Below are positions 1 to 9,044 of a stretch of DNA of 64,000 nucleotides, in pieces. This DNA comes from Marinagarivorans cellulosilyticus. GTDB taxonomy: Bacteria; Pseudomonadota; Gammaproteobacteria; Pseudomonadales; Cellvibrionaceae. Position 1 is the stretch's first letter. Every line of letters begins with the position of its first letter. Under the pieces are notes generated by a model. That model ran no database searches and was not told the DNA's origin. It saw nothing but the letters and a program-made list of their open reading frames with translations. The stretch lies in assembly GCF_021655555.1 (NCBI RefSeq), contig NZ_AP023086.1, forward strand, positions 1,183,501 through 1,247,500, given 5' to 3'. The position numbers and the translations under genes are program-made.

Positions 1-858
1 AGTCCCTCTCATACCAGCGCCGAGCAACAATTATTGGCTATGGCGCACGCTCTTGATGAGCAAAGTTATCAGGGTACGCTTACCTATGAATTTGGTGGAC
101 CTTTGGAAACTTTGGCTTTTGAGCGTTTAGTGCAAGAGCAAGGTACCCAAGAGCGCATCCGTCACCTTAGTGGCCGCCCTCGCGATTTTTCTCGCAGTTT
201 GCCTAGCAATTACTGCGGCAATGCCGCCATGCGTTTGTTTGCCGAAGAGGGTAATACGCCCTTTGAGCGCTTAGGATTGCATTACGATTTCCAAAACGTT
301 GGTGAAAACAGAGTTGCCGATCGAATCGTTGATATTGTAAAAATTACGCCTAAAGATACTCACCGTTACGGTTTTACCTTAGGTATTGATCGAGAGTCAC
401 ACCTGCCTTTAATGCTAACGTTAACGGGCGAGCGCGGGCAGGTGCTCGAGCGCTTTCAGTTTGTTGAGTTGACGCTCGGTCCTATCGAAAAAACAACGCC
501 TGTAGGGGACGCCTCACAGCGGCTCGCTTTTACGAAAGCGGCGTGCTCTGCACCAGAATCCTGGCAAGGTTGGCGTCCGCAGTGGCTTCCTGCGGGTTTT
601 GTGGCAGCACGGGTAGATGTTAATGATGACCAAACGGTAATGAGTTTTACAGATGGCTTGGCGTCAATATCAATATTTGTTTCTCCTATTGAGCGCGTGT
701 CCGGTGCTGTGGGGGTTGTTCAGCGTGGCGCGACAGTAGCGGCTATGACGATGGTTGCTTTGAACCAGCATTCTTTTAAAGTCTCTGTGGTTGGAGAAGT
801 CCCGCCGGCGATTGCGCGCAAAGTGGCTTCTTCTGTTGCTTATCAGGCGGGCCCTTAA
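1..858 (+). CDS. rseB: Sigma-E regulatory protein RseB/MucB, 5' end cut by the window
   Basis: Periplasmic partner of the anti-sigma factor RseA/MucA. In known systems it binds RseA, shields it from proteolysis and responds to mislocalised envelope lipids or lipoproteins. The reading frame is open from base 1, so the signal peptide and first residues lie upstream. The visible part begins with the family-typical segment around LDEQSYQGTLTYEFGG and ends with the small C-terminal domain (PQWLPAGF, then TDGLASISIFV). The next gene begins at the base after the stop, so rseB and rseC are coupled. A TTG at 34 is open but is not the real start. Family assignment is confident. Confidence 0.9.
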   Translation, partial: SPSHTSAEQQLLAMAHALDEQSYQGTLTYEFGGPLETLAFERLVQEQGTQERIRHLSGRPRDFSRSLPSNYCGNAAMRLFAEEGNTPFERLGLHYDFQNVGENRVADRIVDIVKITPKDTHRYGFTLGIDRESHLPLMLTLTGERGQVLERFQFVELTLGPIEKTTPVGDASQRLAFTKAACSAPESWQGWRPQWLPAGFVAARVDVNDDQTVMSFTDGLASISIFVSPIERVSGAVGVVQRGATVAAMTMVALNQHSFKVSVVGEVPPAIARKVASSVAYQAGP

Positions 859-1356
859 GTGAGTGAGCGTTGGATTACAGAACGTGCCCGTGTGCTTACT
901 GCGGATGCGGACGGTTTATCGTTGTGGGTGGCCGCAGACAAAGCTAGCGCTTGTGGTAGCTGTAAAGCTAAATCGGGCTGCGGCACCTCTATGCTTGCAA
1001 AGCTAGGGGCAAACCAAGTGGCAGTTAGAGCGCTGCTATCACCAGAATTAGCGTCGCAGACCTTTCGCGAGGGGCAAGATGTCGATCTCGCGGTTGATCG
1101 CAATGCGTTTGTTAAGGTGGCTTTGGTGATGTATTTAATTCCGTTGCTTGGCTTGATTAGCGGTGTGTTATTGGCACCTATTGTTAGTGCTAACGCCGGT
1201 GATGGGGTTGTTGCCACAGCTGCGCTGGTTGGCTTGTTCTTTGGCGGCTGGGTGGCTAATCGCATATTGTACCGCTGGCGAAACGACGAGCGTCTGCAAC
1301 CGCTAGTTTTGCGTTCGAGCTTATCGCTTGATGAAGCTGTTGTGCACCTTACCTAA
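859..1356 (+). CDS. rseC: SoxR-reducing/sigma-E regulatory protein RseC
   Basis: Inner-membrane protein of the RseC/MucC family (165 aa), linked in other bacteria to sigma-E modulation and to the Rsx/Rnf reduction of SoxR. The N-terminal part has the family's cysteine cluster (CGSCKAKSGCGTS, about residues 32-44), a likely redox or metal site. Two hydrophobic helices follow (about 90-110 and 116-134), with a cytoplasmic tail. It starts with GTG directly after the rseB stop. No mucD/degP-like protease gene follows, unlike the Pseudomonas algU-mucABCD order; lepA comes next. Confidence 0.88.
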   Translation: MSERWITERARVLTADADGLSLWVAADKASACGSCKAKSGCGTSMLAKLGANQVAVRALLSPELASQTFREGQDVDLAVDRNAFVKVALVMYLIPLLGLISGVLLAPIVSANAGDGVVATAALVGLFFGGWVANRILYRWRNDERLQPLVLRSSLSLDEAVVHLT

Positions 1357-1405
1357 ATCCCAACTCAGGCTAATGGTATTCATGGCATGAGCCTCTTAAA
1401 TGAGA

Positions 1406-1418
1406 TAGACTGCGCGCA
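1406..1418 (+). promoter_or_regulatory. Candidate lepA promoter: -10 box with GC-rich discriminator
   Basis: TAGACT (1406-1411) is followed directly by GCGCGCA. No good -35 hexamer lies 16-18 bp upstream, so the call rests on the -10/discriminator pattern shared with better promoters elsewhere in the window. Transcription from here would give a leader of about 58 nt before lepA. Confidence 0.35.
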
Positions 1419-1423
1419 ATTTT

Positions 1424-1442
1424 CACCACCATTTCGGTGGTG
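1424..1442 (+). promoter_or_regulatory. Hairpin between rseC and lepA
   Basis: Perfect 7-bp stem CACCACC/GGTGGTG with loop ATTTC. It ends 33 nt before the lepA start codon and is followed by TTCACCGTTTTTT, so it may be a weak rseBC terminator. If the 1406 promoter is real, it is also a 5'-leader structure of lepA. The two readings cannot be separated from sequence. Confidence 0.4.
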
Positions 1443-1475
1443 TTCACCGTTTTTTCGAAGCAGGTTTTAATCTCA

Positions 1476-3275
1476 GTGACCGACTTAAGTCATATTCGTA
1501 ATTTCTCGATCATTGCCCATATTGATCACGGTAAATCAACCATTGCCGACCGTTTTATCCAGCATTGTGGCGGCTTAACTGAGCGTGAGATGAACGTTCA
1601 GGTTTTAGACTCTATGGATATAGAGCGCGAACGCGGCATTACTATTAAGGCTCAAAGCGTCACGCTGCACTACAAAGCCCGAAACGGCAATATCTACCAA
1701 CTTAACTTTATTGATACTCCCGGTCACGTTGATTTCTCTTATGAAGTTTCGCGCTCTTTGGCTGCGTGTGAAGGTGCGCTGTTGGTCGTGGATGCCGCGC
1801 AAGGTGTAGAGGCGCAGTCAGTTGCAAACTGCTATACCGCAATCGAGCAAAACCTCGAAGTGATCCCCGTGTTAAACAAAATGGACCTTCCGCAGGCCAA
1901 TCCAGAAGCCGTAGCAGACGAAATCGAAAGCATCATTGGAATTGATGCTACTGATGCCGTGCGCTGTTCGGCCAAGAGTGGTTTGGGGATTGAAGATGTA
2001 TTAGAGGTCTTGGTCACTTCTGTGCCACCACCGCAAGGTGATGTCGATGCACCGTTGCAGGCGCTTATTATTGACTCGTGGTTTGATAGTTACTTGGGTG
2101 TTGTTTCGCTTGTGCGGGTTAAGCAGGGCACCATTAAAGTTAAAGATAAAATCGTTTCCAAGACCATCGGTAAGTCACAAGTGGTTGATAGCGTTGGTGT
2201 TTTTACGCCGAAGCGACACGAAACCGGTGTGCTGCATGCAGGCGAGGTAGGTTTTATTGTTGCAGGCATTAAAGATATTCATGGCGCGCCAGTTGGGGAT
2301 ACCATCACCCATGCATCATCCCCAGATGTTAGTGCGTTGCCTGGATTTCAAAAGGTTAAGCCGCAGGTTTATGCGGGCTTATTCCCAGTAAGCTCGGACG
2401 ATTATGAGAATTTCCGTGATGCTCTTTCTAAGCTAACGCTAAATGATGCCTCATTATTTTATGAGCCAGAAAGCTCAGATGCCTTGGGTTTTGGTTTTCG
2501 ATGTGGCTTTTTGGGTATGCTCCATATGGAGATTATCCAAGAGCGTCTAGAGCGGGAGTACGATCTCGATCTGATTACAACGGCACCGACGGTTGTGTTT
2601 GAGGTGGAGTGTAATAACGGTGATGTGATTTACGTTGACAACCCATCAAAGCTGCCTGATTTGGGTACGATTAATGAGATGCGCGAGCCTATTGTGCAGG
2701 CTAACATCCTTGTCCCACAAACCTATTTAGGTGCTGTTATAACGCTGTGTATAGAAAAGCGCGGTATGCAGAAAGATATTCAGTATTTAGGGGCTCAGGT
2801 TCAAGTGGTCTACGAGCTGCCCATGAATGAAGTAGTTTTGGATTTCTTTGATCGCTTAAAGTCTGTCAGCCGAGGATATGCTTCGTTGGATTATAGCTTT
2901 CAGCGCTTTCAGGTCGCCAGCTTGGTGAGACTGGACGTGTTAATTAATAGCGAAAAAGTAGATGCCCTCGCATTAATTGTGCACCGTGATAAAGCGCATC
3001 AAAAAGGCCGAGCGTTGGCAGACAAAATGAAAGAGCTGATTCCACGCCAAATGTTCGATGTGGCGATACAAGCCGCTATTGGTGGCCAGGTGGTCGCGCG
3101 AACAACCGTTAAGGCATTGCGCAAAAACGTTACGGCTAAGTGTTATGGCGGTGATATTACGCGTAAGAAAAAACTATTAGAAAAACAAAAAGCCGGTAAA
3201 AAGCGTATGAAGCAAGTAGGGCGTGTGGAAATCCCTCAGGATGCGTTCTTGGCTGTGCTTAAAGTCGATAGCTAA
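1476..3275 (+). CDS. lepA: Elongation factor 4 (LepA), ribosomal back-translocase GTPase
   Basis: Translation-factor GTPase that binds the ribosome and remodels stalled or mis-translocated complexes. The GTG at 1476 gives 599 aa, the family's usual length, and VTDLSHIRNFS matches the normal N-terminus; the frame is open to 1437 but the extra 13 residues have no family counterpart. GTPase motifs are visible: AHIDHGKST (14-22), DTPGH (80-84) and NKMD (134-137). EF-G-like domains and the LepA C-terminal domain follow, ending in a Lys-rich segment (DITRKKKLLEKQKAGKKRMK). lepB follows after 12 bp in the usual order. Confidence 0.97.
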   Translation: MTDLSHIRNFSIIAHIDHGKSTIADRFIQHCGGLTEREMNVQVLDSMDIERERGITIKAQSVTLHYKARNGNIYQLNFIDTPGHVDFSYEVSRSLAACEGALLVVDAAQGVEAQSVANCYTAIEQNLEVIPVLNKMDLPQANPEAVADEIESIIGIDATDAVRCSAKSGLGIEDVLEVLVTSVPPPQGDVDAPLQALIIDSWFDSYLGVVSLVRVKQGTIKVKDKIVSKTIGKSQVVDSVGVFTPKRHETGVLHAGEVGFIVAGIKDIHGAPVGDTITHASSPDVSALPGFQKVKPQVYAGLFPVSSDDYENFRDALSKLTLNDASLFYEPESSDALGFGFRCGFLGMLHMEIIQERLEREYDLDLITTAPTVVFEVECNNGDVIYVDNPSKLPDLGTINEMREPIVQANILVPQTYLGAVITLCIEKRGMQKDIQYLGAQVQVVYELPMNEVVLDFFDRLKSVSRGYASLDYSFQRFQVASLVRLDVLINSEKVDALALIVHRDKAHQKGRALADKMKELIPRQMFDVAIQAAIGGQVVARTTVKALRKNVTAKCYGGDITRKKKLLEKQKAGKKRMKQVGRVEIPQDAFLAVLKVDS

Positions 3276-3287
3276 AAGGGTCGTATT

Positions 3288-4085
3288 ATGGATATAGATT
3301 TACCCCTCATTTTAATGGTCGCCGTTACTGTAACGGGTGTGATCTGGTTGTTGGATATCTTTGTCTTTGCGCGTAAACGTGAAAAGGAAGCTCGGGAGCC
3401 TGCGCTTGTAGAGTACTCAAAGTCTTTTTTTCCTGTTTTATTTTTGGTTTTCTTTTTGCGCTCCTTCTTGGTAGAACCGTTTCAAATTCCCTCTGGCTCG
3501 ATGATCCCTACATTGCAAGTCGGCGATTATATTGCGGTGAATAAGTTTTCCTATGGTGTACGTATGCCTGTTTTTAGGACAAAGCTTTTTAATGTAACAG
3601 AGCCTAAGCGCGGTGATGTTGTGGTCTTTTTCCCGCCGAATGAGGATCGCTATTTCATTAAGCGCTTAGTGGGATTACCCGGCGATAAAATTCGCTATGT
3701 GAATCACGAACTCTTCATCAATGGTGAAAAGCAGCAGTACGACGAGCTAACGGCTGAAGAGTTCGCCGATATACCAGGCTCTAAAGAGGAAAAATTGTGC
3801 AGTTATCGTGGTGATGTTCTCAAAGTGGTTAAGGAAACGCTTGGTGAAAAAGTGCACAATGTGCAAAAATGCACTCAACCATCAAGCTTGAGCATTAACG
3901 GTAGTTGGGTTGTTCCTGAAGGTCATTATTTTATGATGGGGGATAACCGAGATAATAGTCGAGATAGCCGTGTTTGGGGGGCTGTACCGGAGAAAAACTT
4001 AGTCGGTAAAGCCTTTGCTGTTTGGATGCATTGGCCTGAACTTGCCAGTTTGCCTAGCTTCAGCCGTAGTGGTGCAATTCAGTAA
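3288..4085 (+). CDS. lepB: Signal peptidase I
   Basis: Membrane serine protease that removes signal peptides from proteins exported by Sec and Tat. 265 aa. Two N-terminal transmembrane helices (about 5-27 and 47-62) precede the catalytic box PSGSMIPTL with nucleophile Ser71. The general-base lysine is Lys125 in FIKRLVGLPGD, and the conserved GDNRDNSRDSR box follows near the end. Two cysteines (CSYRG and CTQPS) fall in the periplasmic domain, as in enterobacterial enzymes. It sits 12 bp after lepA and is probably cotranscribed. Confidence 0.97.
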   Translation: MDIDLPLILMVAVTVTGVIWLLDIFVFARKREKEAREPALVEYSKSFFPVLFLVFFLRSFLVEPFQIPSGSMIPTLQVGDYIAVNKFSYGVRMPVFRTKLFNVTEPKRGDVVVFFPPNEDRYFIKRLVGLPGDKIRYVNHELFINGEKQQYDELTAEEFADIPGSKEEKLCSYRGDVLKVVKETLGEKVHNVQKCTQPSSLSINGSWVVPEGHYFMMGDNRDNSRDSRVWGAVPEKNLVGKAFAVWMHWPELASLPSFSRSGAIQ

Positions 4086-4154
4086 TTGTGCTTTTAAATG
4101 AATGCACTGCGGCACACAATAATAATGATTGTATTTTGAATGAGTAGGTCAGTG

Positions 4155-4592
4155 ATGAATAACAAATCAAATCGATTACACCAATCACCCTTTAAACAGT
4201 CGGGCTACTCTGCTGCAGGTATTATTTTTGCGCTGTTACTGGCTACACTGTTATTTAAAGTCGCCTATGTTGTGGCGCCAGCTTATTACGATAATTACCT
4301 TGTGGTTGAAGGCCTAGAGGCGCTGGCAGAACGTCACCCTGATGATCTTAAAGATATTCGCAAAAGTGAAGTTAGTTCAGAGTTGAGCAAATATTACAGC
4401 CTTAACGGCGTGCGCAATGGTGTAATTACAAGTGCTTTAGAGGTCGAGCGTTTAAAAGAACGTACGATTATCAAAGTTGATTACGAAATTCGTACCAATT
4501 TTCTAGCTAATGCAGATATCGTTTTATCTTTTAAAAACCATTTAGATTCTTCAAAACCGGATGAATGTTGTACCCCGAGTGAAAAAAATTAA
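4155..4592 (+). CDS. DUF4845 family small membrane protein
   Basis: About 145-aa protein with one N-terminal transmembrane helix (AAGIIFALLLATLLFKVAYVV) and a soluble periplasmic remainder. The family is regularly found between lepB and rnc in gammaproteobacteria; its role is unknown. I prefer the ATG at 4155, which has AGGT about 7 nt upstream, over the in-frame ATG at 4140, which has no ribosome-binding site. The 3' end overlaps rnc by 32 nt, so translation of the two is probably coupled. Confidence 0.8.
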   Translation: MNNKSNRLHQSPFKQSGYSAAGIIFALLLATLLFKVAYVVAPAYYDNYLVVEGLEALAERHPDDLKDIRKSEVSSELSKYYSLNGVRNGVITSALEVERLKERTIIKVDYEIRTNFLANADIVLSFKNHLDSSKPDECCTPSEKN

Positions 4593-5262
4593 TTTAGAAC
4601 GACTGCAAAAAAGACTGGGCTATCAGTTTGTTGATGCCCAGTTACTACATACCGCCCTGACACACCGTAGTTTCTCTGCAAATCATAATGAGCGCCTAGA
4701 GTTCCTGGGCGACTCCATCTTAAATTTCACCATTGCTGAAGCTTTATTTGAGCGTTTTCCGCAGGCGCGGGAAGGGCAGCTGAGCCGTTTGCGTGCCCTG
4801 ATGGTCAAAGGGGAAACCCTTGCTGAGATCGCGTTGGAATTTGATATCGGTAATAGCCTTAACCTTGGCGAAGGGGAATTGAAAAGCGGCGGGTTTCGGC
4901 GCGCGTCCATTCTTGCAGATGCCGTTGAGGCGATTATTGGTGCTGTTTATTTTGATGCCTCAATGGATGTGGTCAAGGGGTTGATTCTTACTTGGTTCGA
5001 GAAACGTTTAGCGTCGTTAAGCTTAGAGCTTAATTCAACCAAAGATGCTAAATCTATTTTGCAAGAGTGGCTACAAGGTAGAAAAAAAAACCTGCCGGCT
5101 TACGAGGTGATCAAAGTGGAAGGTGAACTTCACGACCAAGCATATACCGTAAGTTGTTCTGTTTCTGTGAGTAAAGAAGTGACGCACGGCACGGCGAGTA
5201 ATCGCAAAGCAGCAGAAAAAATGGCAGCGCAAGCAATGTTAGAGGTACTTAAAATTGGATAG
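4561..5262 (+). CDS. rnc: Ribonuclease III
   Basis: Double-strand-specific endoribonuclease that processes the rRNA precursor and structured mRNAs. The signature NERLEFLGDSIL (43-54) carries catalytic Glu47 and Asp51; the second acidic pair lies in the D-AVEAIIGA segment. A double-stranded RNA-binding domain fills roughly residues 160-233. The start is uncertain: ATG 4561 or GTG 4579 both give normal proteins. The gene overlaps DUF4845 upstream and era downstream by 8 nt. Confidence 0.96.
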   Translation: MNVVPRVKKINLERLQKRLGYQFVDAQLLHTALTHRSFSANHNERLEFLGDSILNFTIAEALFERFPQAREGQLSRLRALMVKGETLAEIALEFDIGNSLNLGEGELKSGGFRRASILADAVEAIIGAVYFDASMDVVKGLILTWFEKRLASLSLELNSTKDAKSILQEWLQGRKKNLPAYEVIKVEGELHDQAYTVSCSVSVSKEVTHGTASNRKAAEKMAAQAMLEVLKIG

Positions 5263-6163
5263 TGTCAGTTCGTTACCCGATACGCAATGTGGTTTTATTG
5301 CCATTGTCGGAAGGCCGAATGTTGGTAAGTCAACGCTGCTTAATCACTTGGTGAAGCAAAAAATTAGTATCACATCACGCAAGCCTCAAACAACTCGAAC
5401 CAATGTCTTGGGTATTCGCACGGAAGATGATGTGCAGATGATTTTTGTTGATACGCCGGGTCAGCATCATAGCCAAGATAAAGCCATCAACCGCTACATG
5501 AACCGCGTTGCCTCTTCGGCGGCAATGGATGTGGATCTGGTGATCTTTGTTGTTGAGCGCGACATTTGGACTGACGAAGATACTATTGTTCTTGAGCGCC
5601 TAGCCGCCTCCAGCTGCCCCGTAATTGTTGCGGTGAATAAAGTTGATAAGGTCGATGATAAATCTGCATTAATGCCAACGTTTGCAGCCATTGCTGAAAA
5701 AATTGACGCGGCTGAAATTATTCCGGTTTCTGCTCTGAAAGAGCAGAACCTTGATGTGTTAGAGCAAGAAATTGTCAAACGCTTGCCTGCTTGTGAGCAT
5801 ATATTTCCTGAAGACCAAGTTACCGATAAAAGTATGCGGTTTATGGCAGCGGAAATTGTGCGGGAAAAGATTATTCGCCAGCTTGGTGCCGAGTTACCTT
5901 ATCAGGTGGCGGTAGAGATCGAAGATTATGCGGATGAGGGCGATATCGTTCATATTAGTGCCGCCATTCTTACTGAGCGAGAGGGGCAAAAGCGTATAAT
6001 TATTGGTGATAAAGGCGATAGAATTAAGAAAATTGGCATAGATGCACGTAAAGACTTAGAAGCAATGCTTGATGTTAAGGTGATGCTAAAGTTGTGGGTG
6101 AAAGTTATGTCGGGTTGGTCTGACAGTGCACGCGCTTTGCGCAGCCTAGGGCTGGATCAGTAA
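5255..6163 (+). CDS. era: GTPase Era
   Basis: Essential GTPase that binds the 3' end of 16S rRNA during 30S assembly. G1 GRPNVGKST (19-27), G3 DTPGQ (66-70) and G4 NKVD (128-131) are visible. The C-terminal KH domain contains RIIIGDKGDRIKKIG and ends in the usual LKLWVKV segment. No in-frame ATG is available near the start; TTG at 5255 sits inside the rnc stop region (TTGGATAG) with AGAGG about 10 nt upstream, so re-initiation after rnc is likely. Confidence 0.95.
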   Translation: MDSVSSLPDTQCGFIAIVGRPNVGKSTLLNHLVKQKISITSRKPQTTRTNVLGIRTEDDVQMIFVDTPGQHHSQDKAINRYMNRVASSAAMDVDLVIFVVERDIWTDEDTIVLERLAASSCPVIVAVNKVDKVDDKSALMPTFAAIAEKIDAAEIIPVSALKEQNLDVLEQEIVKRLPACEHIFPEDQVTDKSMRFMAAEIVREKIIRQLGAELPYQVAVEIEDYADEGDIVHISAAILTEREGQKRIIIGDKGDRIKKIGIDARKDLEAMLDVKVMLKLWVKVMSGWSDSARALRSLGLDQ

Positions 6164-6165
6164 TA

Positions 6166-6894
6166 GTGCGCATTGAGCTGCAGCCTGCTTTTTTACTGCA
6201 CTCGCGAAAAATCAGTGATAGTCGTTTACTGGTTGATTTCTTAACGCGCGACTTTGGTGTGGTGGGTGCCATTGCGCGAGCCCCCAGTAAAAAAAAGTCT
6301 GCTTTTTCGGTATTTTGCCCAGCGCTGGTTTCTTGGGTGGGGGGCAAGCCGCTAAAAACTTTAACGGATTACGAGCTGGCACAGCATGGCCCCCCGGCAA
6401 TGTTTGGCCATGCGTTATATTGCGGTTTTTATATTAATGAATTACTACAGCGTTTGATGCCGAAAGGTGAGTCCTGCCCTGCTGTGTACGATACCTACAA
6501 AAAAACACTCGGTCACCTAAACGCAATTTCACGGGCTGAGCCTAGCGGTAATGTGCTTATTCAAGTGGAGCCTTTATTGCGCGAACTTGAGTTGCTCGTC
6601 CTTGAGGAATTGGGGTATTTAGTAGATTTTAGTGCGGATGCTAATACTGGCGAGCCGCTTGAAAAAAATAAAAGTTATTATTTAGATATTCACTCGGGTT
6701 TTAGTGAGGCGGGTAATCCCGCGTGGCCTGTTTTTGATGGAGCGGTTATTGCTGCAATGGCCGAGCGAAATTTTACGGATAACCGACACCGTAGCGCGAT
6801 GAAGCGAATGATGCGCATATTGCTATTGCCATTACTGGGTAGTAAACCGCTGAAAAGCCGAGAGTTATTTGCTGGACACTTAAACCACGCTTGA
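6166..6894 (+). CDS. recO: DNA repair protein RecO
   Basis: Recombination mediator that, with RecR, loads RecA on SSB-coated single-stranded DNA. 242 aa, normal length. The N-terminal OB fold has the family start (QPAFLLHSRKISDSRLLVDFLTRDFG), followed by the alpha-helical domain containing CGFYINELLQRLMP. GTG at 6166 lies 2 nt after the era stop. Gammaproteobacteria often carry pdxJ next; here a hydrolase gene takes that place. Confidence 0.93.
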   Translation: MRIELQPAFLLHSRKISDSRLLVDFLTRDFGVVGAIARAPSKKKSAFSVFCPALVSWVGGKPLKTLTDYELAQHGPPAMFGHALYCGFYINELLQRLMPKGESCPAVYDTYKKTLGHLNAISRAEPSGNVLIQVEPLLRELELLVLEELGYLVDFSADANTGEPLEKNKSYYLDIHSGFSEAGNPAWPVFDGAVIAAMAERNFTDNRHRSAMKRMMRILLLPLLGSKPLKSRELFAGHLNHA

Positions 6895-6911
6895 TTTGTA
6901 GAGACGACTTA

Positions 6912-7649
6912 ATGATTACTCAAAATGAATTTGTTCAACTGCCTACCCCTACTGGTCTTATGCAGGCTCAGGTTTTTCGCCCTGCTATTGAGGGGAAATT
7001 TCCATGTATTATTTTTTATTCTGAAATTTTCCAAATTACTGCACCGATTGCGCGCTCTGCCAATATTCTTGCTGGCTTGGGTTTTGTTGTTGTTGTACCT
7101 GAAGTTTTTCACGAGCTAAACCCTATGGGTACAGTGCTTGGGTACGATGATGCGGGTAAAGACAAAGGCAATAACGATAAATGGGCAAAGCCGCTAGAAG
7201 GGCATGATAGCGACACCCAGGCAATTGTTAACTTTGCGGCAGCTCAAGATTACTGCACTGGAAATGTTGGTGCGATGGGGGTTTGTATTGGTGGTCACCT
7301 TGCGTTCCGCGCTGCATTAAATCCAAGCATCAAGGCCGCTTTTTGTTTGTACCCTACCGATATTCACAGCGATACCTTGCCAAGTGCCCAAGGCAATAAT
7401 TCCTTTGAGCGCACGCAAGATATTGCTGGTGAAGTCTATGTGGTATTTGGTAAGCAAGATCCGCACGTACCTTTAGAGGGGCGGCAAAAGTTGTATCAGC
7501 ACTTTCAAACGGTTGGTTTGAATTACATTTGGCAAGAAGTTAATGCTCAGCATGCATTTATGCGCGATGAAGGTGAACGCTATGACCCTGCGTTAGCTTT
7601 AGAAATGTACCTAAAAGCGCAGCAATTTTTTCAGCGCACCCTTGCTTAG
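6912..7649 (+). CDS. Dienelactone hydrolase family protein
   Basis: Alpha/beta hydrolase of the dienelactone-hydrolase type, about 245 aa, cytoplasmic (no signal). The catalytic triad can be read as Cys in GVCIGGH, Asp in GKQDPHVP and His in AQHAFMRDEGERYDP. The ATG at 6912 has GAGACG upstream and gives the typical N-terminus; the frame stays open 21 nt further into recO. The substrate is unknown: no aromatic-degradation genes are nearby, so a role in chlorocatechol breakdown should not be assumed. Confidence 0.85.
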   Translation: MITQNEFVQLPTPTGLMQAQVFRPAIEGKFPCIIFYSEIFQITAPIARSANILAGLGFVVVVPEVFHELNPMGTVLGYDDAGKDKGNNDKWAKPLEGHDSDTQAIVNFAAAQDYCTGNVGAMGVCIGGHLAFRAALNPSIKAAFCLYPTDIHSDTLPSAQGNNSFERTQDIAGEVYVVFGKQDPHVPLEGRQKLYQHFQTVGLNYIWQEVNAQHAFMRDEGERYDPALALEMYLKAQQFFQRTLA

Positions 7650-7690
7650 CTAGGGGGGGGGAGAGCTGGGCTCAATAAGCGAGCTTGCAT

Positions 7691-7717
7691 AAAAAAACCA
7701 CCTTTCGGTGGTTTTTT
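7691..7717. terminator. Bidirectional intrinsic terminator
   Basis: AAAAAAACCACC-TTTC-GGTGGTTTTTT: a stem flanked by an A-tract and a T-tract, placed between the convergent hydrolase gene and the DUF1552 gene. It can serve both strands. Confidence 0.9.
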
Positions 7718-7741
7718 GCGTTATGTACTGGTGCTAAAAAG

Positions 7742-9028
7742 CTAAGCGACAATCCCGCTGATAGGGCCTGCACCGTTACCGTATTGCGGATAATCCGCTG
7801 CATCTAATGGAATGCCCAGCGCATCGGCAATGGTATCAAAGAGTGGATTCCAGAAGGCTCCACCCATGTTGATTGCTTGCCCGCCTTTAACCAAGCCACC
7901 AGCTAATACAACGGGCATGCGCGCGTTATCGTGGGCCGAGCCGTTGCCCATATCGCTGGTTAGGTAAATTAAAGTATTGTCGAGTAACGTGCGGCCATCG
8001 GTATCCGGTGCGGATGCCAATAAATTCATCAGATACACCATTTGCTCAGAAAACCAAGCGCGACCTTGCGGGTTCTTTAAGTGGTTGTTGTAGCCATGTT
8101 GTGCGTCATGCCAGGTGAAGCCTGTTGGCAATACTACATCGGCCTGAGAGTGGCCAAAGCTGAAAGTAGCTACGCGAGTTAAATCACACTTAAAAGCAAG
8201 CGCTATGAGATCCATGCTTAGGCGCGTTCGTAATTCTGTGGCTGCACCGGTTAAGGCATCGTTATCCAGTAGTTCGGTATCGGTAATAGCGCCATCCCAA
8301 AATGGTCGAGTGCAGGCTGCACCCCCGCTGGCTGAAGCTGCGCGTTGAATTCGCTCGCTCATCGCTTGAATGGAGTCCGCGTGTAGATCTAGGCGATCTC
8401 GCTGCGTGGCATTCATATCTTTTTTAAATTCATTCAGCATTTTTAGGTTTGCACCAAAAATGCCTTGTCGGCGTATGGTCGTCCAGTCGCGCTCGCCTTC
8501 GCCTAGGGCTTCCGGGAACATGCGGTCGTAAACTTTGACGGGGTTTAAATCAAAGGGGATACCATTACCGTTAATGCGTGACAAGCTGCCTTGTGGGTAG
8601 GCTGCTAAGTGTAATGATTTAAATGGTGTCTCTGCGCCAATGGTATTGGCCGCGTAAATATCGAGCGAGGTTTTTTTATCGTTCGCAATGCAGTAGTGGT
8701 GTGGCCCGTGGCCACCTTGGCCGTCGAGTCCGTCAATAAAAACACAGTGCTCACGTATGCCATTAATGCCCAGCGGTGCACTACCTTGTGGCAAGGTGAA
8801 ATCGCTGCCTTCGCCTTTGGCATGCCAGTTATTGGGGTGGGCGCCATTGGTGATGTGGATAGTGATAAAGCGTTTTGGGGCTGGCCCTTCCTGAGCAAGT
8901 GCGCCGCGACTCCAGAGCATATTCGCCCCAAGTAACCCGCTGTTTAATGCCGCAGACGACAAGCCCATTTTAGCCGCGCTTTTAAAGAAAGAGCGACGGC
9001 TACCGATTGCAAATTGATGTTTTTTCAT
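7742..9028 (-). CDS. DUF1552 domain protein with Tat signal
   Basis: 428-aa exported protein. The N-terminus has a twin-arginine signal, SRRSFFK (R11-R12), then a hydrophobic stretch ending near GALAQ. The body matches the DUF1552 family, which is frequent in Planctomycetes and some polysaccharide-degrading gammaproteobacteria and has no proven function. Features seen are HGPHHY, FGHSQADVV, WHDAQHG and TSDMGNGSAHDNARMPVVLAGG, resembling the alkaline-phosphatase-like DUF1501 group. ATG 9028 places the RR motif correctly; the frame is open upstream to 9076. It follows the DUF1592 gene by 16 bp, and the two form the usual pair. Confidence 0.85.
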   Translation of the reverse strand: MKKHQFAIGSRRSFFKSAAKMGLSSAALNSGLLGANMLWSRGALAQEGPAPKRFITIHITNGAHPNNWHAKGEGSDFTLPQGSAPLGINGIREHCVFIDGLDGQGGHGPHHYCIANDKKTSLDIYAANTIGAETPFKSLHLAAYPQGSLSRINGNGIPFDLNPVKVYDRMFPEALGEGERDWTTIRRQGIFGANLKMLNEFKKDMNATQRDRLDLHADSIQAMSERIQRAASASGGAACTRPFWDGAITDTELLDNDALTGAATELRTRLSMDLIALAFKCDLTRVATFSFGHSQADVVLPTGFTWHDAQHGYNNHLKNPQGRAWFSEQMVYLMNLLASAPDTDGRTLLDNTLIYLTSDMGNGSAHDNARMPVVLAGGLVKGGQAINMGGAFWNPLFDTIADALGIPLDAADYPQYGNGAGPISGIVA

Positions 9029-9044
9029 GAGTCTAGGCCTTCGC

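Noticed and set aside
4118..4139. Possible Fur box (AATAATAATGATTGTATT)
   Set aside because: Only a partial match to the 19-bp consensus, and no iron gene is near.
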